A stretch of 64,000 nucleotides of DNA from contig NW_024881327.1 in the NCBI RefSeq assembly GCF_018691265.1, forward strand, positions 21,507,936 through 21,571,935. Reading direction: 5' to 3'. Origin of the DNA: Tyto alba. Its lineage: Eukaryota; Chordata; Aves; Strigiformes; Tytonidae. Both the position numbers and the translations under genes were made by a program. Positions 27,701 to 40,630 of this stretch are shown here, in pieces; within the stretch, counting starts at the first letter, position 1, and every line of letters begins with the position of its first letter. The notes beneath the pieces are model-generated. The model saw only the letters and a program-made list of their open reading frames with translations, did no database searches and was not told the origin of the DNA.

Positions 27701-28000
27701 ATGAGTTTCTAATCCTTTAACATGTAGTTGAGCATAGCTTAGACTAATTTATGTTTAAACCTTTTTGTCCTTTAAGGGAAGGTACTTTTCAGTTCTCAGG
27801 CATGCTGTACCACATTTGCACATCACCTTACTAGTGTGGAGATAATAGGATCAAAAGCCATTCTAGGAAAAGATGTACGAGGTCAGGCTAGGAGGGAAAA
27901 GAAAAGGCAAATGACACTTCTGAATACTCTTTCAGCTTCCAGGGACTAGTGGGTGAATGACTTCATGTGAGATCTCTGTATTTAGTTATATTTACTGATT

Positions 28001-31000
28001 ATTTTCTCATGTTCTTTTCCTTCCAGTCTTTTCTCCATCCTCTTACTTGGTTCCCCATGTTTGACTTATAATAATTTTAGGTGTGACATCTAAAAAATTA
28101 TAGACCATTCAGTTTTCTTAACACTGTTCAGTTTTCAAGGTCAATCAAGGAAAATATCAAGCTCCAGATGTATATAATCTGGCCTGTAAAAAATGAGCTC
28201 CTCTGTACTGAATTTTACAGCTTTAGTCACTCATGTCATTTCATGTTTATAATGACATTTTCGAATATTATGTATTAGATGATGTAGCTGTCTTTCCTTG
28301 TATGCTCAGGAAGAATGAAGTTTTATGGAAGAGGTTTTGACTCATTTTATCAAAGTCAATAACACAAAAATCATATTTTGGTTAAGTCCCAGTTCAGAGA
28401 AAGTCAGGGTTTACATGTGAAAAGTCAACTGTTTTTTATGTTAGAAGAGATATCATTCATAGAAGATGGTTGATGTTCCTGGTAAAGTTATATGCAAGTA
28501 GAAGCAAAAGCTTTCACATTGTTTCAAAGAACAAGGAAAAAAAATCTTCAGCATATAGAATGATTTCAATAATCATACACAAGGAATCCTGTAGTTACAA
28601 CTGATTATTTCTTTAGGCAGTAGGAATAGATTTTGGAGAAGAATGTCAGGAACATATTTGTTAAAGAACACCACTGACAACATCTGCACCTGTCCCAAGT
28701 TCATAATCTAAATAGATTATTGATTTTAATATTTAACACAACTACTCAGTTCATTTACATCAGAATAAATATTGCTGTTGCTGTTGCTTAGAATATAAAC
28801 AACTAAGATGCTGAATATTTAAAACACACAGTCACAATCCCAGAACTTTTCTGTGAAACCTGAGGTTTGTTTCTGTCTGTGTGTATGTTGCTTTCAGGTG
28901 CTCACCATCCCACTTACAATTCCACATTTCCTAGAGTAGAGGTTAAAGGATGTTTAAGAGAAAAAATCATACCTTTCTTAGTCCAGGTTTACCACCTTAT
29001 GAGTGGAAGTAACTGTCAATCTGCTGTTCAATTATATTAGAAATAATTTCTTTAACAATCCCTCCTTCTTCTCACATTCTAAGATATGGTAGACACTCAC
29101 CCAGCCTTGGATTTAGATTGTCTGCACAGTTCATCCCACTATGTTATTCAAGAGAAAGTCAGCCCTCCTTTTGGTTTCAGAGAACCTACCTACACTATGA
29201 ATAAGCAAGAGAATATAGGACATAATTAATTAATTTTTTTTTATAAAGTTCTTCTTGGGTTCTGGTCTTGTTAATGTTTCAGTCAGATACCTCTTAATAG
29301 TCCCAAAGTACTAGTTCAGGGGACCAAAAATCAAATAAGATGTTCAGATGGACATTCTCTAACATTATACTGTAAAGTAGAAGTAGCCTGAGGGTCATGC
29401 TAAAGTCTGGACGTGCTGCCTTTACAAACCATTCACTTGCTTTAACATATTTTTTCTCTGGGGTGGCCCACTAAATTTATTCAAGTTGAAAGTCTCAGAA
29501 ATTAATTGATGTTCAGGAAGCACACAGAGTAGTTAGATGTCCAGGTTGCATAATGTTTTGATTGGTTGCCTGTGACCGTTGGAAATGAAGGTCGCTTATG
29601 ATTTCCTCCGAAAAGACAGAGCTCAGGATGCCTTTGAAAGAAATATGAATTGGTGGAGCCAAACCTGCAGTGTACTATGGCTGCTGCTCTTCTTGCAACC
29701 TCTGACACCATCAGTTTTACTATTAGGACTGTGATTATTTGCAGTGAATTCACTGATCTAAGCTTAGTTCCTTTATTACAGCTCCATAAGGAATTATGTT
29801 TAAACTTAAACATAAGCCTGAAATGGAGATATGGAGGGCTTTCATACTTGTTCCCAGTTGTACATTTTACTTTAAAATGGTGACTGCAGTAAGTTCAGCA
29901 TGTTGAAAAGCTAATCAGAGTATTCTATATGATTTAAATGTTCATGTTTCACTGTCAGGAAAAAAAAGATGGAACAATACAGTTTGCTTTATGTACTATT
30001 TATGTTTCAAATAGAATCTATGATCCATTTGTTTTTTCTTAGAAAGCAAAGTTTCATTTAAAAATGCCAGTTTAATTGAACCTGATGTGGTTTTTATGAA
30101 ACAATCTAGGTTTGCCTTCAGTGGGAGAGTTCTGTTGAAGATCCTAGGAAGCACTAGATCTTTTGACAAGACAGTCAGGAAAGCTAGCTTTGTCAGCCAT
30201 CTTTAATCTTGACTCTTTACAAGTAGTTGTCTTCAACAAGATAAAAATACCTGTTTTGAAATACACCACTTTTCAGCATTATTCAACATAGGTTACTTAC
30301 CTGAGATCATCCATTTAATAGAGAATCCTCATGAGATAGTCACATTTTTAGAATCATTTATTCTATTGGAGGACAAAAAACATTCTTAAGAATCATTATT
30401 TTTAATCAAAACAACTCATTCTAAAGGAACCTCCGGCTGAAACACTGACCACTGTTTCTTCTTCCAGTTCTACTCTAAGCTACAATCTGGCAACATAATT
30501 AAACTTATTTCAGCTGTGATATGGCAGGATGTAACAAGGTCTGAAAAAAGCAATCTGAACTGTTCCCAGAATACTTTACCATCTTTGACACAAAAGTGAG
30601 TTAAATTACTCACTCTAGTAATGCTAAACCATAAACCTTCCTACAAATTATTGTTCAGTTATAACTATGCATTACTCCGTACACAAGTACACTTAATAAG
30701 TGGAAGTATATCCACTTTCTAGATACCTAGAAGCCAAATTCACTACTATTTTACTTTATATTGTCAAGACTCCTGTACAACTTGATGAGAAAAATCTCTT
30801 TTCCATTTTCCACTGGCTACAGTCTTCTTCTGGCTCAACAGTAATAGCTGTGGCATATTGCCAAGGAAACTGTCAGGTTCAATGTGATTCCTATGTTCCA
30901 CTGAAGAACTATGCTTTCCATTTCACAAATGAGGGTATCTGAGCTTCTCCCGCTCTAGAAATGATTCATCCCAAGAACAGGGAAAAAAAAAAAACAAATT

Positions 31001-34000
31001 TCTACAGTGTAGAGAACTTTCACTTCAGGGCTGTCAAATAATAGCCTAAAATATATGACTTATTCCTCTAGATATACTTTTAACTTTAAGGCAAGTAACT
31101 TGCAGTGAGGGTTTAAAGATATGTCCCTTAATACTAGTCAAAATAAACCCTTTTTCTCTTATAATGTTTATCTCTGGCAGTTAAAGTAGTGAGCTTCATG
31201 TGCTTCATTTCCAGAGTGCTGGAAGAGTTCCTTCTGAATAGTCATCTGCTAAAACTTTTTCTATCAAGAAGAAAGGAAAAGGTCTGTTCCAGCCAATTAT
31301 TTCCCCATCCCTCTTATTTTGATCATCTCCAGCATCATATGGAAACCATCACTGCCATAAAGTTAAAATCATATTTGCACCAGACAAACCGACTCCGAAT
31401 ATGGATCTTATTTTGGACACCACTACATTTGACATGCTCACTATAATAAGCCATTTCTTATATTTAAATTGCAAACATTTCTATGGTAATTAGAATACAA
31501 CATATTCTTCATCAAATGTCTGCCTGACTTGGGTAGTTTTCAGGATAACAATTGTCCAAGAAGCTCTGGTGCAGTGTGAAAAAGTCAAACAGATGGAAAG
31601 TTTTACTTTATGTTAGTGTATTTCTAAGTTTTATTTAGTTAAAGCACAGGGAAACAGAAAATTTAATAAAATGTTAAATAACTAATAACAAGGACATATC
31701 ACTTATTTAAACCCCTGGTGTGGCAACATACACAAAGTTGTGGTAACATATCAACAGGACAGAAAGGAAATTAAAATTGTTTTTTTTAGGGAACACTAAA
31801 TTATCTTATAGAGCTTTTACTGGTCAGAGCATGAAACAATAACAATGAAAGCTTTTAAGAGAGTGCTCATTTAACATCTCAGTAGAGCAAGTACATGGCT
31901 ATGAAAGCTTGGATAATTTCATGTTTATAACTGTGAATATTTGACTTTTCCCAAGGTAATGGAATTTATTTCTCAGCAATACCAGACTGGTAATAACACT
32001 TCATAGTTCACTTTGTTTCATATGTGCCCAGATTTTTTTTTTTTTTTCCTCAGGAAGTGATAGAAACTTCTGAGGTAGGTAGTCACCAGATGTATTCTTG
32101 GTTTTAACTCAGGACCCATGTCTGATTCATTGTCTTACTTTGTTGAACATGAAGTTAATATTTCAGACAGTTCAAATACTAACAAAATAAAATGAAGGAT
32201 CTTATTGACCACCAAATGCTCAGCTGGAATGTCATTTCTGTGATAATCAATTGAAGCCAAACAAAAAAATCATCTGGGCTCAGAGATCAAACCTGGATAA
32301 ATAAACAGTAGCAAAATTATGTTGTTAGTATTGTAACTTTCTGAAATGGGAATTGGGGTTGAGATAGAATATTCTGGGCAAAATTATTAAAAGCTAATAA
32401 ATTATAAATATAGCTACAGCAAAAATATGCTTCTTAAATGTTTGAAAAATATTTTTGCTTCACTTAAAATTAATATACATGATTGATATGGAAATATTAT
32501 GATTAAATACTCCATGATTTTGAATTAAATAGAAATTGAATGCAGACCAAAATAAAAATGCTGATTCTGTTGACTAAAAGGCATTTAACATTGGTAGAGT
32601 TTGGAGGGTTGGGACCATGTAGGGCAATATATGGGAAATGGAAGATCTAAGTGAAATCTAAAGAAGCAAATGTCTCTCTCAGAAGGCCAGAGTAAAATAT
32701 CTTAATTTTTATTACTAGAGAGATGAGGGGTATGAAATAAATTTTCCAGATTAAATGATTGTTAGTGTAGGTTTCCTGTTTCCTAATTGTGTTACATGAA
32801 AGAAAAAAAGGGAATGGGTAGGTCAAGCAAAAGGCTATAAAAGTCCCTGTAGTTATTAATTCTGAATAATTTTAGTAATGTTACTTATGGAGTGATTAAA
32901 AATGGGTGTGATTACTGCACTTTTTAACTAAGTTTGTGTAAGGCTAATATGCTGCTTCATTAGTACTTAGCAAGGCCAAAGATTCAACAGTGTTTATAAT
33001 AGCTCTCCCAACCTGAAGGGTACAAGTGCAGGAAAGTGTAGCATTTCCCCTGTTGGATAGGAAGTAAGGGACAGGGAAGTCTATATAGGAAAGTAATTAG
33101 GTTGGCAGGCTCTCAGGGGATAATCTTTTTACAGTGTATGATGTATTTTGTGGCCTAGAAGTGTTCACCATCTGTTTGTTCAATGTACATACACTTGGGT
33201 AATGAACCTTTTAAGACTTTTCTTAGATATATATGTAATTGAGAGGGAGATTTATTTTGCAGATGGTCTGCAGCAGAGCTTAAGGATAGTTTAAATGTGT
33301 TAATAGTTAAGATTTATTTCCTTTGTGATTCTAGTGTCCAGACAAGAAAAATCAATGAACTTTGGAGCCTTGTTAGGATTTTGGAGGAAAATAGACTTGC
33401 CTACTTTTTCACATTACAAATAATAGTCTGTTTCAAACTTACTCTTACTACTCAAGTTTCTTACTCCTAATTAAGACCTGTGATCTATCTGACAATTTCT
33501 TACAGGAGGGAGAAAGTATCTGTAATGGACAGGCCAAACTTTATCTTGTTATCATTCAGCAGAAACTTCATAGCATTTGTTTTAGAAGCAGATGCTTTAG
33601 TTCTCTAACTCACTCAATGCTTCAAATGGAAAGTGAAAATGGGGATGGTGTTACTTCTAGTTGCTGGAACTATACTGACTACATCTTAAAATATGATATT
33701 TAGAATTGCATCTAAGTTTTAAAAGTGGATTTGCTGACAATTTTGGATTTGTATTCATTTCACACAGAAGAAAATACTAGACTAAACCAATGAGAGGGGA
33801 AAAGAAGGAAACAATCTAAATGAGAAATATTTCTTTAATTTCAACATCAGAAACATTAGTTATTCTCTCATATCCTGACACTAGAATATAGGTTAAAGCT
33901 TTCCTTCCCACTTCACAGAACAATTGTTATAGAAAGGAATCTTTGTATCTAAGAACACATAAAGCTGAAAAGGCAATTCAGAAATATAATTCAGTCACGA

Positions 34001-37000
34001 GCTACCACCACTGCATAGAAAGGGGAATCCGTACAAACATTTACACAGAGAAGAGCTTCAAACAAATTTTGTGGAGAACAAAAATATAAACAAATTAGAA
34101 ACAGAAACATTAGGCATTCACGTGACTGGATGGGCCACATTATTCACTCTTGAGACACTACAGCCTTTGCTTTTAAAGCACATTTGCAATAGGCTTTTCT
34201 TAGACTTGGGTATCCATGAAAGCTGTCATAGTTTTGAAAGAACCCACAAGCATAAATCCAAGTACATTATACATTATTATCTTTTAATGTTTTGTCTCTC
34301 AATTCAGTTCAAATTAAATTTTATTGTAGCTTTTGTTAGTGCTCAGAAGTACCAGCCAACTTATGCTAAATGTTTTCCAAAGATAATTTTGGTCCCTTCT
34401 TATATGGTAAACTACATGATCCTAACTGTAACTATTGCAGTGCCCAAGTGTTATTTTCATCTCAAATTGCTGAGGATTTTGTGGTCCTGAAGTGTAAAAA
34501 CTCCTATGATGACTTCTAATTGTAGTCTCTAATTTCGTCTAGAGCAAGAATGAAAACAAGAGGTTTTCCATAATATGTTGAAGTAATAAGCTTATTTTAC
34601 CCACTTGTATATTTCACTGATTTAAACTGCTATAATTTGTTCAGTTATTTAATTGATTTCAAATGCATAGATAACATTGTTGACAAACCATGCTGACTTA
34701 ATTTTCAACTTGCTTTTAAAAGAAAGAAGTACATGAACCTCAAGCTGTTCGCTATTATGTTTCAGTGACTCTATATAATGACACATTTCAGCAATGAGTA
34801 TGGACATTTTCTGTTTGTTTTATACATGTGAAAAATAGATCTGCCTCCAGCTTATGTATGGCTTTGTTTAAAAGGAACAGAGGTTTTGTAGAACAGAAAG
34901 TACATAAATAGTATTAGTCCTACTGGATATTATAAATGAAAAAGTAAGCATGGTTGAAAAGTTCATTTTAATATCAGACTCCAATTCTCCATTGCCTTGC
35001 ACATTTAGTTATTTTATTTTACAGAATATGACTTTTAATTCATTTTATCTTTTAATTTATTTACAGAAAAATTTATATGACAGAAATTTGTTCTATCAGA
35101 CTAACATTAAAGAATGTTTGAACAGCAGGATTTTTTTAATGGCATCATTACATCAGATGGTCAAGTGCAGATGATACATGTCCATAACTCATTAAAGTGC
35201 CCTGGAAAATATAGGCTGTCATCGAATAAATGCAGTTGTATGACAAAGTTTCAAGTATCTATCAGATTCTGAAGCAAATATGAACACTTGAAGTAGTAAA
35301 TACCATTTTGTGTCTGCAGCTATATAGTCAGTCCTAGAGGATGGTCCCAGACTTCATTTAAACAGACGCCCTTAAATTCTCTAGAAGAGATTCAGACTAT
35401 AGCTAGAAGAGATTATCAACTATAGCACTACACATCCAACATAACTCCATTGTCTTCTACTGTATTTCTTCCCAATAAACTGAGATCAGAGTCTGGCTGA
35501 CTGGTTTGTATGATAATCCTGGCACTGTTAACCTCCCCTGATGTTTACTGCTGACTCCTGCAGCACTTCAGAAATTCTTACAGTGTCTTTAGGAGGATAG
35601 TATATATGGGGGCCTGACCAGTTCTGGAGTTTTGTAGAGGCTGGTGCACTACAGGAAACAGAATTGTCTGGTATATTCTTGCCCCAGGATATAGGTCCAT
35701 TTCTCAGATAAGTACTGAAGAATGATACATTTATTTTTAGTCTATTCTGAAATTTCATTCACTTGCTGATGACAATCCACTATAATCTGTTGGTTGACCA
35801 GTGAGGAGTAATGATATTAGATAAATATTTTCCCTTAAGATTCAGCCTGCTGAAAATAACAGGGATTTGTCTTAATTCATACCTCCCTTTCCTTCTCCCT
35901 TCAAAATGGAAAACAACTTTCGTTTGAACAGGATCCACTCTTTCCTAGAGAATTTTAATAATTTCATACAGAATCTCAATAATTTCATTTAACAGCTTAT
36001 CTGAGTATACGGTTTGATGTCAGTTGCATTATATGAGGTTTAATCTTTTGCATTTTGCAAGAAATTCAACAATGTGGTTGAAAAGTCTTAATCAGTTTAC
36101 TCAATTTATTTATAACAGTAATTAGTTTATCATTAATAGAACAGTGTTCAAATTTATTAAATAACCACTTTATCAGCTATGTTGAAATTAATTTTCACAT
36201 TTCCTGCCACTTCTTCTTTTTTTACCATAGATTTCTGTGATCCTGCTGTTTGCTGTTTAGTTCATGGACTGAATCCAAAAAGTTGTAGAAATGAATGATA
36301 CACTCAAAATAGGAATCGAGATGTAGGATTGTATACCATGCAATCCATGCATATTAAGAGTGTCCCAGACAGATAAATAAAATAAAAAATATATGAGAAA
36401 CAAATTGTGCAGGGGAAACAATAGGACACAGTAAGCGTTCATGTTTCACTGAAAGTCTAGTCAACGTGGCACAGAATTGAATACAGGTATGTCCATCTAT
36501 CTACATGGAAGTTTCTTAGGACCGTGACTAGAAGTATGTTCTGAAGCAAACAAACAAACAAAAAACCCAATCAAAACATCATTCTTTGGAAAACATTTGT
36601 CTCATTATGTTGACATCAGCAGTATTCCAGCATGCTATGCAGAGAAAAGCAGGTTTACAACCATCTGACAGGACTGTATTGAACAGATAAGATTAAGCTG
36701 CTTAGCAGCAAAAGATCAGTCTTGAATTGTGATCTTAGAATTCTTTTAACAAACTATGCTTCAGTATTAAACATATAAACAATATTTGGAGTTGTCCATC
36801 CCATATGATACTGAACTGTTAACTGTTCTTTAGGAGAGAGCTCAAATATGTTCAAAAAGAAGACAAGGAATGCAGAATTCTTACACCAAAGTATTCTAAC
36901 ACGTATTTTTTTGTGACTTCTAGTAAAAGACAATTAGTGTCCTATAACGTACCAGAGACTGGAATGCAAAACTACTGTAAAAGTATAAATAAATTATTAA

Positions 37001-40000
37001 AAAGATAAATAAGAATGCATACATTCCAAGACAAGCAAGCAAAGCAAACTGGGGTAAATAGTAAAAGGCCACTTAAAATTTCATCCTACTTTGGTCACAA
37101 AATGAAAACTGCTGTGACAATACAAAATTATCTTGGGAACCTTTTCCCCCTCAGAAAACTTAACTCATCAGTTACAAAATATGAGAATCTGCTGTTGACA
37201 ACTGTTTTGACAACTAATCTACTATGTAGAAAGGAAGAAGGTCCTCCTCATTTTATTAGCATATAAAGACTGTTGCACAAATGTGGTTAAACAGAGTTAT
37301 TTGGCTAACATATGTTTATTGAACAAACAATTGTCTGTATCCATCCAGGTGGATGTTCTCAGTAAAAAGTGAGGCATCCTGGATTTTGTATCCAGAAAGT
37401 AACTTTGAATTAATTTTTCTGTATTTCTGAACTTGTCAGTATGTGTTAAACCTCTTTGGAGCATGCCCCATCTCACAGGGGACTTATGTGCCTACTTTTC
37501 AAATGTCTCTTGCACTTGGTTGAGACTGTTCTGTACATGAACAAACACTATGCTTGGGCAGTTTGCTGTATTGACAGCACAGGGGGTTCAGTGGTCAGTG
37601 AGGGAATTACATAATTAGTTCAGGCATGACCTGAAGGAGCAGGTTTGTTTTGATTAAGTCTCAAGAAAGACCTATAAAGTCTGTCTAAGTCTTCTGGTAC
37701 CAGACACCATCCTGACATTTCAGTGAGATATGTGTTGTTTCCACTTATGGAACAACATGCTGCACCTTGGAGTCCTAATTTTTTACAGTGCTGACATACA
37801 GATATGGGTGTCAATCCAACTCTCCCTTTTCCTTTCTTCCTCAACTCTCTGCAGATTCAAAGGATAAAATATGTTAGAAGTCTAATTCAAAAGTTTTTAA
37901 TTCCTCCTCCTTGCACCAAATATAATCCTCCAGTGTTCTTTCACAAGAAGATACCTTTTTATTTAGGAATTACTCTGAACATCTGGTTTTGGATGGGATT
38001 TTTGTTGATGTAATCAGTATTTTTATTTATAGATATTTTTTTTCCAAAAGAAACCCTTGTATGCTTGAATACAGATTTATCTAAACAATCTTACAGTATT
38101 TATAAGATCTTCCTGTGGCCAGCTTTGACTTGATTACATCCTTAATGTTCTCTTCAGTTTTCCTTGTATGATTATGCAGGAGTTGTGAGTGGTTTTGAAA
38201 CAGCCATTTTTATTTCTCTGGTAAGTAATATGTTTGAAAAGTAACTTTCTGTAGCAAGCAGTTATGCCAAACATAAATACAGACTGCTACAGCTCTGATG
38301 AAGAATTTAGATTAACTGCAGGTAGTATCATTTTGGGACAGTTTGTCAATCAATAAGCCAAAAGGTGCACAGATCTAACTGCCATTTAAGTAAAGATGAC
38401 ACACACTATGCTTTGTTTAAGAATGGAATGATGAAGTGTTAAATGTAAATTTGAATTTCTTAGCTGTTTTTCATTTCATGCCACAGCTTTACTGTTCTTC
38501 CAGCATAATTGTCTGTCTTGATGGTAATTTGTTCCATGTAGTTTTAACAAGTCTGTGTACTGGACATAGAAGAGTTTACTGATAGTAATAAAGATTTGTT
38601 ACAGATTTCATCTCATTTTCCTTCATGCATTTTTTTTACAGTATTTCTTTTATCAGTGTCTTCCAGGCACCGTGACTAACAGCTGCATATGAGGACTTTG
38701 CAAAACTACAGTGCTATTTATAATGAGAGATAAGATTCTGAGACACAGTAAGGAAAATGGGAAATCACATTTAAATTCAGGGATCTTGAAGGCCTTTGAA
38801 CTGAGGGGTTTCCTTTAGTTGTTTGTTAATACAACTTGTACTTCAGCAAAAATACATTTGGTTTTCAACAATGGAATAAACAGGCTTGCAAAATGTAAAA
38901 ATGTTTTTGAGATGGGATGATTGCTATTTTAATTATTCAAAAATTTACTAACTGCATTTATTTTATAAAAAGAAGAAAAGGATGTGCAGCTGAAAACCAA
39001 AGTCTTTGCTACTAGAAATGCTAGAAGTGACACTACTTAGTGAAAAAACAGAAAAACAATCAATTCAGATAATTTTATTTTTAAATCCCACTTTAATATC
39101 TTGAGAAGTCTCTTGCTTCTGTCTATTGATGTGAGTATAAACTATCTATTGCACTTTCTGAAAAAAAATTTCCATCTAAACTTACTGTTCTGACCTAATA
39201 TGAAATCCTAAAATGTAAGAACATGTTATGCAATGCTTTTAGCAATTACTTTTGTGTGTTAGTAAATGGATTCTTATCAATCAAATAGCTTTTGTTATTT
39301 GTTAATTCTTGAGTTCTGGAGGGGATCCTTTGAAAAGAAGGTTGAAGTATACCAAAAGACAGAATATTTCCCCAAGGTACTATGATATTGGGTTAAAATA
39401 CATATACTTAGTGTATTTTTCATCTTTCATGAGACATCAAATGTACAATCACTACAGACCTACATTTCTAGTATAGTATTTTACTGTCATACTTCCATTT
39501 AGAAGTAGAAATTAGTCATACATATAATTATGTTGAGGCTGCTTTGTTGACATTACCTAGAGGGAAAAACATTTGACTCAAGTAATTGTATTTATTTTGA
39601 ATTTTTAGATATAACCTAAATAAAAGAAACTCAGGAGTATGCATACATGTGTATATATATATACTTACATATACTTATATATAAATGCATACATGTACAT
39701 ACATTTTCTGATACAAATTCCATGCATGTTACAGATTTCAAAATGAAAGTGTGAAGATATACACACAAGTTATTACAACTTATTTTATTACTTTACTTTT
39801 TGGCTTGCTGGGAAAATTTTGTTCCTTACTACTCAGCATTATTTTGAGAATTCAGTTGATGAGACCTCTAGCAAAGTTTTCTGGAGATTATTATACAGTC
39901 TTTCAGGCTTATTTTCATATAGTCAGGTAAATTTCAGTTCCATAAAGACTTCTGTGGTTCTTTGACTTCATAAAATGTGTAGCTTGTTTCCACTTACTAT
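28001..40000. other. Unique AT-rich DNA, no gene seen
   Basis: The longest frame of the window outside the LTRs is here (34071-34490, 139 codons). It is rich in residues from A/T-rich codons, matches no family I know and has no convincing start context. A 22 bp tandem doublet lies at 35381-35425. No transposable element was recognised. Confidence 0.65.
39637..39704. repeat. AT-rich (TA)n / (CATA)n microsatellite
   Basis: Alternating TA with inserted CATA/CATG units, including GTATATATATATAC and CATACATGTACATACAT. Confidence 0.8.
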
Positions 40001-40572
40001 GAAATGCCTGAAGTCAGATAAAGTGTTTTCGACTTAAGAATATGTCAAAATGTATGCTAGAAAGGAGCCTTGGTTTTTCTTATCAATGAATACCAATTTG
40101 TTGAAACCTTACATACTGAGGTACTGGAAACTGATCGCATGTATATACTCAGTTCTGAGCATATTAAGCAGAAATATATCGTGTGAAGCATTTTGTGCTG
40201 TCTGCAGCCTTCAGTTTCCTGTACTATTTTCTGGGTTTTATGTCTTCTCAGTGTTATCCTGTGTTTGTTTCTTTATAGGTTATATTCCATCTCTTCAACA
40301 ATTACCTTTATTTTCCACATCTGCATATTTGGAGCCACAAAGGAGATGCATTTTATTTTCTTTCCTGTGCACATTTGGAGTCTCTTACTCTTTCACATTC
40401 TATCTCTTCTGTAGTCATTAAACACTTCTGTAACAACTTGTAACTTGTCATAAGTGGTGTAACATGTTCACCAGATTTTTCATTCCTCATGTAGATTGTT
40501 TATGAAGATCTTGTATCCATTTTCCACAAAAGGCTCTTCTATTTTTCATTATTTCTTTCGTCTGGGAAGATT

Positions 40573-40630
40573 TTTCTTAAGAAAGAGATTTCTTAAAGAA
40601 AAGCCTTTCTTTAAGGAAAAATCCTTAAGA
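40573..40630. repeat. Composite inverted repeat able to form a long hairpin
   Basis: An inner perfect stem, CTTAAAGAAA (40592-40601) with TTTCTTTAAG (40606-40615), closes on a 4-base loop, AGCC. Outside it, TCTTAAG (40575-40581) can pair with CTTAAGA (40624-40630). The left arm also contains the 12-base perfect palindrome TTTCTTAAGAAA (40573-40584). It is T/A-rich, with no T-run terminator and no known microRNA seed. Confidence 0.7.

Larger units (their letters stand above)
17121..28000. other. Unique AT-rich DNA, no gene seen
   Basis: Frames stay at or below 81 codons. Short direct doublets lie at 20722-20760, 20972-21010 and 22111-22144. There is a 14-base perfect palindrome TTTGTGTACACAAA at 17707-17720 and a 12-base one TAAGATATCTTA at 24471-24482. 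No transposable element was recognised. Confidence 0.65.

Noticed and set aside
32070..32090. let-7-like string TGAGGTAGGTAGT
   Set aside because: It departs from let-7 after eight bases, and no pairing arm is present nearby.
37620..37844. 74-codon minus-strand frame as an exon
   Set aside because: The composition looks fairly coding-like, but no family, acceptor or donor could be assigned, and the length is within chance.
40050..40421. 123-codon hydrophobic frame as a membrane protein
   Set aside because: The F/L/S/C richness follows from T-rich plus-strand composition; there is no known family, splice sites or start context.
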